From assembly GCA_029204225.1 (NCBI GenBank), contig CM055095.1, positions 73,694,753 to 73,758,752 on the forward strand: a stretch of DNA of 64,000 nucleotides, given 5' to 3'. This document shows, in pieces, positions 1 to 10,353 of this stretch. The translations under genes were made by a program, and so were the position numbers. The notes beneath the pieces are model-generated. The model did not search any database and was not told the origin of the DNA. It worked only from the letters and a program-made list of their open reading frames with translations. Position 1 is the first letter of the stretch; each line of letters begins with the position of its first letter. Origin of the DNA: Diphasiastrum complanatum. Its lineage: Eukaryota; Streptophyta; Lycopodiopsida; Lycopodiales; Lycopodiaceae.

Positions 1-1388
1 TCTTTGTTACTTGTCGTGCAACGTGGGGGTGCCAATTATATGCGCCACCTTGTTTGATAGGCGATGGTATTTTGCCAACCGTTAGGCCTAGGTATTTCGC
101 TAGGCAGTTCCAACAATGGATGTGACTAAGTTGACCCCTAACCAAGGTGGTGTATTTCAACCATGCATGGTGGACAACCTGCTCTTCTATTTCAAAGAGG
201 CAGGGCTAGTGACTCAAGTACACACAAACCGACTCATTGCCAAATACAATGTCCAATACACCTTTACACAATAAGCATCATACATGTAAAACTTTCAACC
301 ATCGATAATCATGAGCCTAATGTGATGAAATACAATTAGCATGCTAGTTAACAAGATCGTCATTATGAAGATCCATAATAATGCTAATTAAAATGTAGCC
401 AAGTCAATTTCAAGTGGTGCTAGGTTAGCCATCCCCCTACAAAACGACTTCATATCACACAACACAAGAACTTAAGAATAATCAAAAACCATGCTTTGGA
501 GAGGATCCAAGAAGTATACCTTATGAAAAAGGAAAAACCGGGTGGCTCAAAGAACCGGCAAGCCATGAGTCTTTCAGTAGGCCTCCCTCTTCTTAAGGGC
601 TTTTCCCTTCCACTCTTGCCACCAAACAATACTTGGTTTGAGTCACTCTTGACAAAATGTATGGAAAGGAGAAGAGGGAGTTGAATGCATCCCCATACTA
701 GCTCATGGCTATCTGGAAATAGCTCGTTGCTGTAGCTACGATCTTCACGGCTAAATGCAATGATGCCTCCTGAATTTTTACCACCTTGTCAACTACCCCT
801 GAATTGGATCATTGGTCAACCACATTCTCTGGAACATGTATGTTGCTGGAAAGACCAATCTGCACCCCAAAACCTCTTTCGGATCGAGACCGCATCAGCG
901 GGCTAGGGACTTCACTAGAATTGATTGCTTTTGCACAAACATCTGGAGGTGAGTTAGGATGCTATGATGGCATGCTTCAGACAACTAAGCAAGTGAGTGG
1001 TGAGCGAATAGTCTATTAATGCTCATATAAATGTCTGTGGACCAGTGAGCATCGTTAATCCTCAATGGATTCAATCATATAGGAGCGAAATATGTAGCAA
1101 TGATCCGACGATTGGTAGCAATAATCTCAACATTGCAAACTGATGAGGGTGGGTGGTAGCGCTGATCCTAAATGGATTCAATCAAACAAGATAGGATCGT
1201 GTAGCAACAATTGGATGAATGGCCGCAGCAGACTCATTATAAGGAGCATAGGTGAGACTGTGAGTATACAAACGTGGGAAACAAAGCCATCTCTGGACAA
1301 CATCAAAGATTTTATGCATGGGCGCATAACCATCCACAACTACCATGCTCATAACAGATTATAAAGACTCCTCCCTCGAGGTATACCT
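1..1388. other. No gene recognised; diverged repeat-like DNA
   Basis: Short open frames occur, but none shows a recognisable domain or gene-like composition. Similar short phrases containing GGATTCAATCA recur near 1065 and 1173, suggesting a decayed local duplication. No RNA gene, LTR terminus or primer-binding site was found. The sequence changes abruptly at about 1389, where similarity to the downstream repeat at 3369 begins. Confidence 0.5.
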
Positions 1389-1912
1389 TCAGGTTTGATG
1401 AGTGATGCACCCTATGTGGTGGCAAAAGTCAAAGAGTCCAATCATAAGGGAGAGATGTGTTGTAAAGGTCCAATCAAAAGTGAGGGATGTTGCCTCACTC
1501 ATCCAATCGGATCAAAGAGGCTATGATTGAGGGGTCCAATAGGATTGAAGCATGGATCTTCACGAGTTTTATATGTACTTTCATTTCCATCATAATTCTA
1601 AGTGAGTTTTTGAGTCAATTTGAGAGAAATCAAGTTTTGTGTGTATTTTCTTCTCTCTCTACCCGAGAGCAAATTGGTGTATTCTCTCTCTACTCAAGGA
1701 GAGGAGCTTAATTTGCCTTAGTTTTTTCATGAAGCACTTTTCCCATGTGTAAAACACCTTTGGTATGAATGTATGCATGCAACTTTTCCTCTTTGCCTTA
1801 GAATTTGTCATTGATCTTGGATTTTAATCAATAGATGATCTAAAGTGCAAAAGCTTTGTTTAGGATATCAATTTCACACATTAGGGCATTCCCACACGTG
1901 TGAATTTTCACA
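1389..1912 (+). repeat. LTR-like repeat, upstream copy (5'-truncated)
   Basis: From 1389 to about 1812 this matches 3369-3817 closely in direct orientation. The copia pol remnant between the copies suggests the pair are the LTRs of one Ty1/copia element. This copy lacks the first ~200 bp present in the downstream copy. It ends with TTTTCACA at 1912, followed at once by a tRNA-iMet primer-binding-like sequence. Its last ~25 bp also resemble the end of the miniature LTR described next, so that part could be the remnant of a first TRIM LTR. Confidence 0.6.
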
Positions 1913-1985
1913 TGGTATTAGAGACATGGTTGTGGGTGTGGTCTAGGCGAGCGGTAGCTAAAAAGGGCTATGCCTTGAGGGGGAG

Positions 1986-2127
1986 TGTTAGAAAGTTTCA
2001 AGGCTATTGCCCTTGCACAACACTCTAGGAACACAAATGGACGGGTAGCTCAGTGGTAGAGCACCCCACCGGAATGGGGAAGGTCCTAGGTTCAAACCAC
2101 ATGCACCAAGTGTAAAAACTTTTCACA
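1986..2127 (+). repeat. TRIM LTR, first full copy
   Basis: This 142-bp LTR runs from TGTTAG to TTCACA, between a purine tract and a primer-binding-like site. Inside it is a tRNA-like stretch from about 2041 to 2100. Confidence 0.78.
2046..2098 (+). promoter_or_regulatory. tRNA-like pol III A-box and B-box in the LTR
   Basis: TAGCTCAGTGG at 2046-2056 fits the A-box consensus and GGTTCAAACC at 2089-2098 fits the B-box consensus. The D-arm stem GCTC/GAGC is perfect. A CCCCA/TGGGG stem stands where the anticodon stem would be, but its loop is 6 rather than 7 nt. The acceptor and T stems pair poorly, so this is tRNA-like rather than a tRNA gene. It could act as an internal pol III promoter. Confidence 0.72.
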
Positions 2128-2200
2128 TGGTATTGGAGCCATGGTTGTGGATCTGGTCTAGGCGAGTGGTAGCTAAAAAGGGCTATGCCTTGAGGGGGAG

Positions 2201-2351
2201 TGTTAGAAAATGTCAAGGCTATAGCCCTTGGACAACACTCTAGGAACACAAATGGATGGGTAGCTCAGTGGTAGAGCACCCCACCGGAATGGGAGAGGTC
2301 TTGGGTTCAATCCCTAGCATGACCACACACCAAGTGTAAAAATGTTTCACA
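2201..2351 (+). repeat. TRIM LTR, second full copy
   Basis: This 151-bp LTR is collinear with 1986-2127 and differs mainly by substitutions and a short insertion after the B-box. TGGTATCATTGG follows it, a damaged primer site, and similarity to the 73-bp internal domain then stops. Confidence 0.78.
2261..2313 (+). promoter_or_regulatory. tRNA-like pol III A-box and B-box, second LTR
   Basis: The same A-box, TAGCTCAGTGG, lies at 2261-2271, and the B-box GGTTCAATCC at 2304-2313 is a cleaner consensus match than in the first LTR. Both boxes and their spacing are kept in the two LTRs, which fits a functional promoter at the time of amplification. Confidence 0.72.
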
Positions 2352-2401
2352 TGGTATCATTGGATCTTGCATAGATTGGCTCAACTTGTGCACACAATTG
2401 C

Positions 2402-2644
2402 TCAAGTCGGGGGCCTAGTGATGGTAAGCCATATCAAGGAGCCAATAAGACTCCTAAAAAGTGTGATGTCCTCGAAGGATCTTTCATCACCTTTATTAGG
2501 ATTTTTTACAATATGCTCCTCACAATAGTCATGGAATTTGTTGGAGATGTACTCTCCTCCTCCATCACACCTCAAAGCCTTGATCTTCGATGAGAATTTC
2601 TTCTCAACATATGCTTTGAATATAAGGAAGTGATCATTCACCAT
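2402..2644 (-). pseudogene. copia integrase/RT-end remnant, inverted
   Basis: An 80-codon frame on the minus strand begins like the copia integrase core (ALRCDGGGEY, the stretch around a catalytic Asp). It then jumps to sequence resembling the end of reverse transcriptase (FRSLIGSLIWLTITRP). In intact copia pol these parts are hundreds of codons apart, so there is a large internal deletion. The fragment is opposite in orientation to the copia RNase H directly downstream. Confidence 0.7.
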
Positions 2645-2664
2645 AGATTTAGAAGAAAGAAGAT

Positions 2665-3168
2665 TTTATCATTATTGGCTACTCAGATTCAGACCTTGCA
2701 ACTGATAAGGTGGATTGAAAGTCCACAAGTGCATACACTATCTTTTTTGGAGGAAATCTCATATCTTGGCTTTCCAAAAAGCAAGATACTATCTCTCTTT
2801 CTTCTTGTGAGGCCGAGTATAATGCACTCACTACATCAACAAAAGAAGTGCTTTGGATCAAGAGGATTTTATTGAAGCTAAAGTGCATCAAAGAGGAGGA
2901 TCCACAATTGATATATTGTGATAATATCTCGGCCCAAGCCCTTGCCAATAATCAATATTCCATGCGAGCAAGCACATAGAAGTGGCACACCACTTTGTGA
3001 GAGAAAATCTTATTGGAGGAGAGATCCATTTGGAGCATATCGAGTCATCATCATGTATTGTCGATCTACTCACCAAGCCTCTACTCAAGAGTTCATTCAT
3101 CAAACATAGATCCAATCTTGGAATGATTCCAAGATCAAGGCTTTTTTAGTATATCTTTTTAGGAGGAG
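2665..3168 (+). pseudogene. copia RNase H and 3' end remnant
   Basis: Conceptual translation in shifting frames gives the copia RNase H hallmarks SLSSCEAEYNAL and YCDNISAQALA, then the C-terminal tail with DLLTKPL near 3070-3090. At least one frameshift near 2715 and several stops break it. A purine-rich AGGAGGAG at 3161-3168 directly precedes an LTR-like start at 3169, as expected for a polypurine tract. Confidence 0.75.
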
Positions 3169-3817
3169 TGTGAAAATTACAAAAAATTATCTATCTTAGC
3201 TTTATGGGGTTGATAAATTCTGTTTGTCAAGCTCCTAGGTGTCATAAGTGGATAGAGCCAATTTGGCATTTATTGGTAAAAAGTCAAGTACACTTGTTTC
3301 TAGTTGATTAGGCCAATATACAAGGATGACAAACTCGATCTAGTTAGGTTGCTTACACATGTCAAGTTTAGGTTTGATGAGTGATGCACCTTATGTGGTG
3401 GCAAAAGTCAAAGGTTCCAATCATAAGAGAGAAATGTGTTGTAAGGGTCCAATCAAAAGTGAGGGATGTTGCATCACACATCCAATAGGATTAAAGAGAC
3501 TATGGTTGAGGGGTCCAATAGGATTGAAGCATGGATCTCCACGAGTTTTATATGTACTTTCATTCCCATCATAATTTTAAGTGAGTTTTTGAGTCAATTG
3601 AGAGCAAACAAGTTTTGTGTGTATTTCCTTGTCTCTCTCTACCCGAGAGCAAATTGGTCTATTCTCTCTCTATCCGAGGAGAGGAGCTTAATTTGCCTTA
3701 GTTGATTTCATGAAGCATTTTTCCCACATGTGAAACACCTTGGGTATGAATGTATGCATGTAACTTTGCCTCTTTGCCTTAGAATTTGTCATTGATCATG
3801 ATTTCAATCAATAGAAT
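3169..3817 (+). repeat. LTR-like repeat, downstream copy
   Basis: It begins with TGTGAAAATT after the purine tract at 3161-3168. From 3369 it matches 1389-1812 in direct orientation. The end, near 3817, is cut by the adjoining gypsy fragment, so the true LTR end is missing. It is read as the 3' LTR of the copia remnant. Confidence 0.6.
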
Positions 3818-4255
3818 GAAACAGACACCATTCTATCTGGTTTACGGCATGCACCCGATATTGCCTATTTAATTTGAAGTATCGACTTATCGAGTACAGG
3901 TCGCTGATGAACACTCAAGCTTAAAGGAGAGATTCTTATCGATTGAAAAGTTAGAGGAGAAACGAATCAAGCTCCGATCGACAAAACGAAGATTCAATTG
4001 CAGTAACAGAGAAGCTTTGATGATTCGATAAAGAAAGTTGTTTTACGAGAAGGAGACCATGCTCTTTTGTACGACATGCTCTTTTGTACTACAATCGCCA
4101 TATCAAATGTCCAAGCAAGTTGCACACTCGCTGGATGGGTCCTTACAAAGTGATTGAAATTTTTGATAATGGATCCCTCCAACTAGTTGATCTACAAGAA
4201 AATTTGTAACCAACAAGAGTAAATGGCTCTCGTGTGAAGACTTACTACTTGTAAA
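3818..4255 (+). pseudogene. gypsy integrase C-terminal remnant
   Basis: Translation gives TPFYLVYGMHP, typical of the region after the integrase core in plant Ty3/gypsy elements. It ends with a GPYKVIEI stretch followed by LQLVDLQ, as in the C-terminal integrase domain. Stops and a short duplication of ATGCTCTTTTGTAC (near 4058 and 4076) break the frame. No LTR was found next to it. Confidence 0.7.
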
Positions 4256-4539
4256 TATATTTTTTATTTTATTTTTTGTGTTATTATTTGTTTTTATTTA
4301 ATTGTTTTAATTACTTATTTTTATTATCTATTTATTTATTCATTCACCTATTCGACGAATGTTGTTAACATTTTCTCCGATTGTTCTTTCCTTAGTTTGT
4401 GCAATGCATCGGTTGAGTTTTATTTTATTTTAGCCTTCAAACATTCGAGATCATAGAAGAATATTCTATAGCATTGTATAGTCTGCCAATTGATTCTATA
4501 TTTATTTCTCTAATTTGACGTCGGACTTCTAGTTAATGC
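4256..4539. other. AT-rich spacer, nothing recognised
   Basis: This T-rich stretch has no coding pattern, tandem repeat or LTR terminus that I can identify. It separates the gypsy remnant from the unrecognised gene remnant. Confidence 0.4.
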
Positions 4540-6360
4540 ATGATGGCGGACGTTTCGTGTATTGACACGTGTACTCATAAAACTCTATGCCACCTTTATT
4601 ACTCATTTTCCGCCCGTTTTTGCTACTTACACCGAATTCCTTGTCCTTTCTCTTTACCACATGCTTGTTTTAACTTTGCACTGAAGGGCTCTATATTAGA
4701 ACTGAATACAATAATCACTAGTCTTTGGAGCTCAAACCAAAATATGCTAGAATCATTGGAAAAGTTACAATCTGAAAGTTTGAAATTTGTTGCTGATGTT
4801 GATGTTACCAAAATGGCAATACTGAAAAGGAAGAGGAAAAGGGTACCAAAGAAGAATATTGATGACTTATCCTTACACAGTGGCAATCAAAAGAAAAGAA
4901 TTCGAACTCTCAAGTATGACTGTTATTGAAGTTTGATTGCAAATTGTTTGTTTGAACTTGTTAATTCTTGATGTAATTCTATGTATTTATGTGACTAAAC
5001 ATTACTTGTTTTGTGTATTGCAAATCATGCTTGGTAGCAAAGGACTATGTGAAAGATCGTTCATGTATTGGAGAATCTTTAAGTTATGTTCGTCCAAAAA
5101 ATCTACAAGGGCATTGATGAAAAAAATTTGAGAAGATGAAAAATGAAATTGCAGGGATGGTCTTGAGTAAGGTGCAAATTTATTTAGATGCAAAATATAA
5201 TACAAGGTGCATGTGATCAAGTTCGAGGTAGCATAAATGCTTATTCCACCTTTTTAGAGTTGTACAAGAAGCATTTTCTCAAGTAAAGATTAAGAAGACT
5301 TATGTTCCTCGTCCATATCAAGTAAGATTAGCAAGAAATTATGCTAATGAGGGAATGTTCAAAGTGGTTGGCCAACCATTTCATATCGTTGATTTATATA
5401 ATCTGAAAGTGAGTGAGCTAAAGTACAACGATTGCAATAATATTTGTCTTGATATTAAAAATGTTTTAATGTACATTATTCGGTTCTATAAAATTAATGA
5501 TCAAGCAAATGGAAAGTTGATTATTGTGGTGAAACTCTGAAATCATCAAAGGTCAGAAGGTTGAAAGGGTGAGTATCATTTTGATGAGCAAAATTTCAGA
5601 TGATCATACATTTAGTGTTCAATCAGAAAATCATATATGTTGGATAGCAGCATTCTAGGTGCTTTTCTAAGACGTGTTTTCTATTACAATTATATTACTT
5701 AAAAGAACATATGGAGGGTCAAAAACTTACTGAGAAAAACCATGGTAGTTTTCAAATTCAATTGCACCTTGCAAGCGATTCGAAAACGTTGAAATTCATG
5801 TATAATATTTATGATGGGGCAATATCTAAGCATCCACGTATTTATTACATGAAAGATTGCTATGATATGAATGTGGGACGAACAAACAATGTTCCAACAA
5901 GAGAACCAGAAGATCTAAATCTAAAGTGTATTTTGTCGATACCCTTAAAATATGTACACATATGCACATTGCATGTTGAGGTACGTATTATTGAAAAGCT
6001 TATTTATCTTCATATTTTATTTGCTTGGAATATAAAACCATCGTCTTTGGCTAAATCAGCTATCACGAGGTTGCAGGATATTCTATCAAAAGCGGGACTA
6101 CATAAAACAAATGTCAATTGAGAAAAGTGATAGACTGTTAGGAAAATCAGAAAATGTTCCTAATAAGCCATCAATTGGGGATTCTAAAATGAGAAATTTT
6201 TTATCCAATCACAGTTACACAGATTCTAGTGCCAAGTATGAAATTTGGAAAGAAATTATTTCAGCCACACAGGATTTTGAGAACAAAGGAAGTACACGAA
6301 TGCAAAAGGCACAAGTGTGAAAGAATTTTGACACACTCATACGTGTTATTAGAAAGGAAT
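4540..6360 (+). pseudogene. Unrecognised protein-coding remnant, broken
   Basis: Several plus-strand pieces read like one decayed protein: 4540-4929 (129 codons, with a basic KRKRKR run), pieces near 5340-5540 and 5580-5660, and 5711-6121 (136 codons). The last overlaps the next piece (6111-6320) by 11 nt in another frame, so they look like one ORF split by a frameshift at about 6115. Features include a His/Cys pair in YVHICTLHVEVRIIEKL and a downstream LLGKSENVPNKPS stretch. I cannot assign a family. Setting among transposons suggests a DNA-transposon-associated protein, which is inference only. Confidence 0.45.
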
Positions 6361-6639
6361 GTGAAAGGTCATGTGTGAGCTTGCTCCACTATTGATCCAT
6401 GTAACATAGAAAATCTAATGTAATCATGGCTAACATTATGTCGAGCCAACTACTTTCTTTGCATGTCATAGTTCACTTATCTACTTTTCCACATGGCTCA
6501 AGTGTTGGAAAGAGGTGTGTGAAAGATAGGTTGAACTAAAAAAGAAACGAACTCGAACGACAAGAATTAGAACTTATCGTGCGCAGCAGAATAAGCTATC
6601 TTCTTCTTTCTTCATGCATGACTATGCCTATCAATTTTG

Positions 6640-7060
6640 AAAAAAAAAAAAAACAATAGTGATAGAAATCACGTTCGATCTTATAGTAGCTAACTTTGAA
6701 ATCATTAGTACTACAGTGATTATGTAGCCAAACATTAAGCATCGAAAGATTAGACAAATAATTTGTCGCGAACCATTAGACAAGTAATTAGTCGTGAATC
6801 ACTAGACAAGTAATTAGTCGCAAATCACTAGACAAATTATTAGTCGCGAAGATCAGACAGCCAGACAAAGCATTAGGTAGCCAGAAAGAACGTAGAAAAG
6901 CATTGCGGTATTGACACAAATCTGAACGCAGAACCAAACAGAACTATAATCAGATTAAGTATAACGAAATATATAAGTCAATAATGCAGGTGAGCACAAA
7001 ACAATAACGGATGTAACCGCGTGCTTCACAAAGCTAATAACGATCTGTAAAGGTTATGAA
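6640..7060 (+). repeat. LTR-like sequence, related to 38,070-38,330
   Basis: A stretch around 6685-6735 (TTTGAAATCATTA, then GTAGCCAAACA) and another near 6990 (GCACAAAACAATA) match 38,080-38,125 and 38,280-38,310 in the same order and orientation. This marks two members of one dispersed family, probably LTR pieces. Termini were not found. Confidence 0.5.
6752..6855 (+). repeat. 4 x 26-bp tandem repeat
   Basis: Four consecutive 26-bp units start at 6752, 6778, 6804 and 6830. Each contains a near-palindromic core, GACAAGTAATTAGTC in the clearest unit. The related family member at 38.1 kb lacks the array, so it probably expanded locally. Confidence 0.8.
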
Positions 7061-7391
7061 CCTATTACTGACAATCAATCTGAAAGAAAGAATCAATGCG
7101 CGAAGGCATCTACAATGTCTGTCTCTGAATTACGAATCATGCTTCTTCTCTCTTCTGCTTGTGAATATTGAAATGGTATTCACTATATACATAAATTTTA
7201 TAGGTGTGCAAATGAAGAAGGTACAAAAGTGGTTATCCTGTCTGTGGGAGATCGTGGGTGGCTGTTGTTGTTGTCAAATCTGATTTCACTGTGCATAGAA
7301 CGAGCGTGAGGAGGCCGCGACGTCTGGCTTCGCTAAAATTCACGTTGGTGAAAATGCGAAAATTGCGACACTCCGTCCAATGCCTTAGAAA

Positions 7392-8035
7392 ATGATTTGC
7401 AAGGTACCTTCGTCTTTCTATAAGGGCACCTTCGGCTTTGTAGGGCACCTTCGGCATCTGCAGGGCAGTGTCGTATTTTCCGCCTGTCATAAGTTGCAGC
7501 ATGAATGGAGGCAGATTAACATAGGATTTATGAGAGTAGAGGAGATAAATCCAACATCAAGAGCTTATGGACACCTCGGAAAAAAAAATTCATTAGTTTC
7601 ATCCGATGATTTGAGCTCTGACGAGGACCAATCAGATAGTTCGAATTCGTCCAGTTCCAGCGACGATTTGGACACTGAGAGCTCAAGTTCTTCAAGAGAC
7701 GACAAAAATCACCAGAAGGAGAAGAAGATAAAGAAGAAATCCAAGACTTCCAAAGAACCTCCTGCAAAGACTGATAAGGTTTAGAAGAATAACATTGTCG
7801 ACTTGTCAAAACAAATGCAGGATTTAAAAGTCCAGATATCTGAAGTATCGGACATGAGGCAGAAGGCACCATCTTCCAATCCGAATGTCTGGTACACCAA
7901 AAGTGCGAATCCTTAGGTTATACTAACAATGAATGTAAGGTTAAGCAAGTATCATATGTTGAAAGTGCTTCTGGAGATGCTCTGTATGTTTATGAAACAT
8001 ATCCAAAGGAGCACTATCATTACGTTCAGACCACC
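7392..8035 (+). pseudogene. Retroelement gag-like remnant
   Basis: An open frame (7392-7784) has a long Ser/Asp/Glu-rich tract, then a Lys-rich tract and a TAG. Past the stop, coding-like sequence continues (LSKQMQDLKVQISEV, a short coil). It reaches a degraded zinc knuckle, where GYTNNECK is kept after a frameshift near 7900 and the first Cys pair is lost. The order fits a plant gypsy-type gag. No pol follows. Confidence 0.5.
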
Positions 8036-8269
8036 AGGCCCAGCTAGTCAAAACCAAAAAGGACCATAAAACAAAAAGTAAAGTAGATCGTCATTTGTGA
8101 AAGAGACATGTCGACATATTACGAAAATGTTAAAGTCTATAAATCTTTTTGAAAGCGACATAAAATGTCCATAAATTTTTTTGGAGAGCACATTACACCT
8201 CGTAAAAAGTCAATATCTATGGGCCATAAAAATGTATTCAGTCATAATGTAAGTTTTGCCAAGACAATC

Positions 8270-8350
8270 CTTTACGCTTTGGTTAGGTTGGCATCCAAAA
8301 TTTCTTTGGTCTCAAGTTCAAATTCCCTCTTGGAAACCAAGATGTATTAT
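8270..8350 (+). repeat. Possible tRNA-derived SINE fragment
   Basis: A block around TTTCTTTGGTCTCAAGTTCAA and TTGGAAACCAAG recurs at 58,470-58,545 in the same orientation. CAAGTTCAA resembles a B-box, and in the other copy TTGGCTCGTTGG resembles an A-box. This could be a SINE head, but only ~80 bp is shared and no poly(A) or TSD is visible. Confidence 0.3.
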
Positions 8351-8654
8351 AGTGATCTTTCACATGGCAAAACGAATGCAAAATCATGGCGCAGACGGTT
8401 GGGCCGTTAGGCTAAAGCCATAATTGACCGGTCGTTGAAAGGCGTAAAGGTATTGAAATGACCATTCTAGTGGCATTATTTTGGGACTTAAAAGACCATT
8501 CCCCAATTCATCAATTGGGGAAGGTCACTTAAAAAACCATTCTCCAATTCATCAATTTTCTTGCAAACAACCTCTAAATATAGTGTTGCCTTTGAAAGAA
8601 GGCAAGACCAAAAAGCAAAAAGTAATTTGAAGATAATGGAAGCACTCCAAACCC

Positions 8655-9219
8655 GTAATGCCTTGTGCTCAGGTGTCCTTTGTATTTTGGGACCACCTCC
8701 AGGAGCATAATGTCCATCCAATTTTCTCTCTTAGGAATCTGTCATTCTCTCTCCTCTCTCCGGTGGAATTCACTTTCTCTCTCCTCCCTCCAGTGGAATG
8801 CACGTTCTCTCTCCGGTGGAATGCACGTTCTCTCTCCTCTCTCCGGTGGAATGTGCATGTGCTATGTGGCAGCCCGTCATTGGCTGTCCACATCCACATT
8901 CCACCACAAACGTAAAAAAATCTGCCAAAAAAAAAAAAAAAACGGCAAAAAACCGAAAAAAAAAAAAAAAAAAAACTGGTCCACGCATACGGCCGTACGG
9001 CCGTACCGTACGGCCAAAAAATGGAAAAAAAAAAAAAAAAACCTTCGCACAATGGCATTAAGTAGGGGAAGGCCCGAAGCCCTCGGGCCTTCCTTGCTGG
9101 TCAGGGCTTGCCCTCAGGCTCCCGCCCTCGGGCAAGGGCCCGAGGGCGGGACCCTCCCAACAAGGAATGCCCTCAGGCAGGGCCTTGCCCCCCCCCCCCC
9201 CCCCCCCCCCCCAACTAAA
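8655..9219 (+). repeat. Left arm of long inverted repeat
   Basis: It starts GTAATGCCTTGTGC and is repeated in inverse at 13,713-14,210. Outside to inside it has short GGTGGAAT-containing repeats with CTCT stretches, two A-runs flanking a CCGTACGG-rich block, a GC-rich block of CCTCGGGC/GCCCGAGG palindromes, and a ~26-bp C-run. The translated frames across it are low-complexity artefacts. Confidence 0.85.
9187..9212 (+). repeat. Poly(C) run
   Basis: An uninterrupted C-run of about 26 bp sits at the inner edge of the left inverted-repeat arm. The matching place in the right arm has only about 7. Its length may be unreliable in an assembly. Confidence 0.85.
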
Positions 9220-10353
9220 AAAGAGTTAGGGTCTAGGGTTACAATATTAGTGGGTCCATGTGTCTCTATAGTGAACGAGAAAGTTGTGAGAAACCCTAAA
9301 GTGGAGAAGTAACGATACCTTCGATAGAGAGAGGGTGAGTGTTATCGAGAAATCGTGTTGCTTTTAGAGATCCGCGGTGGATTCGTGTTCTCTTCATCAA
9401 GCGGGCCCAAACTGAGGTGAGTTCTGTAATATCATTACACAATTGTACACAATTTCACGCTTATTTATTCTTTATAATTGATTTCTTGCATATCATGGAT
9501 CATGGATGATATTCTCACTACTGCACAATAAATTTATGCTTTAATTCTTTAATATCATGGATGATCTTAGAAATGGATGTTCATTCGCTCTGATTCTTTG
9601 ATGTTTCTATCGGAGACATACTGCAACTTGTTAGAGTAGGATGATAAAAAACATCGGTTACTCCTGGATGCGTTAAGCAGTTCAACTTTGATTTGCACGG
9701 AACATATTGAAGCTGCATCTGTTTCGTCTACTTTGCAAGTACGGTTATCTCGAGTTCGATGTTTGAAGCTTATTTGATGAAGACATTTTCAAGAACGATT
9801 CACTACCTGTTGCTCTTTAGTATCATCTATGATCTTACAATTGCATGTTAATTTATGGTTTTCTTTTAAGCTTCCATCAGACCTAGACATGCATCTCGTT
9901 TTACTTCCATACTTAGCTTGATCGACTATTGATGCGCATCGGTTGCTTCAGCTGTATGCGTCAAGCGTTTCATATATACACAAACAAGTTTCTTATTTAT
10001 GTGACGACGTCGGTACTGAAGCTGCATCTGTTTTGTCTATTTTGCATCTATGTTCTCGACTTTGACGTTTGAAGCTTATCTGATGAAGTCGATATTCTCC
10101 AGAACGATTGACTACTAGTTGTTTTAGATTTAAATTATTATCATCTATGATATTCTCATGACAATTGCATGTGCCCATTTATGCTTCTTTCAAACGTTGA
10201 CATGCATCTCGATTTAGTTCCATACGTAGCGTTGATTGATGAAAATCCATCGGTTACGCGGCCTCTGTGCGTTAATCATTACATGAAACCACACAAATAA
10301 GCTCAACTTTGATGTGGACGACGGAATTGAAGCTGCATCCGTTCTGTCTATTT

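Larger units (their letters stand above)
1913..2363 (+). mobile_element. Tandem TRIM-like miniature LTR element
   Basis: The order is internal (1913-1985), LTR (1986-2127), internal (2128-2200), LTR (2201-2351), then a primer-site remnant. Both internals are exactly 73 bp. Each starts with a sequence like the plant initiator tRNA-Met primer site (TGGTATTGGAGCC at 2128) and ends with a polypurine tract (TTGAGGGGGAG). Both LTRs run from TGTTAGAAA to TTTCACA, so they have TG...CA ends. This is the layout of a terminal-repeat retrotransposon in miniature, here multimerised by shared LTRs. It has no coding capacity and would need proteins from another element, probably a copia. No TSD can be defined because the outer ends are damaged. 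Confidence 0.82.

Noticed and set aside
2041-2103. Stand-alone tRNA genes at 2041 and 2256
   Set aside because: The A and B boxes fit, but the acceptor stem does not pair, the anticodon loop is 6 nt, and both copies sit at the same place inside TG...CA LTRs. They are better read as tRNA-like promoter parts.
8665-9312. A 215-codon ORF with Lys and Pro runs
   Set aside because: It spans A-runs, GC palindromes and a C-run of the inverted repeat; the opposite strand is equally open. It is a low-complexity artefact.
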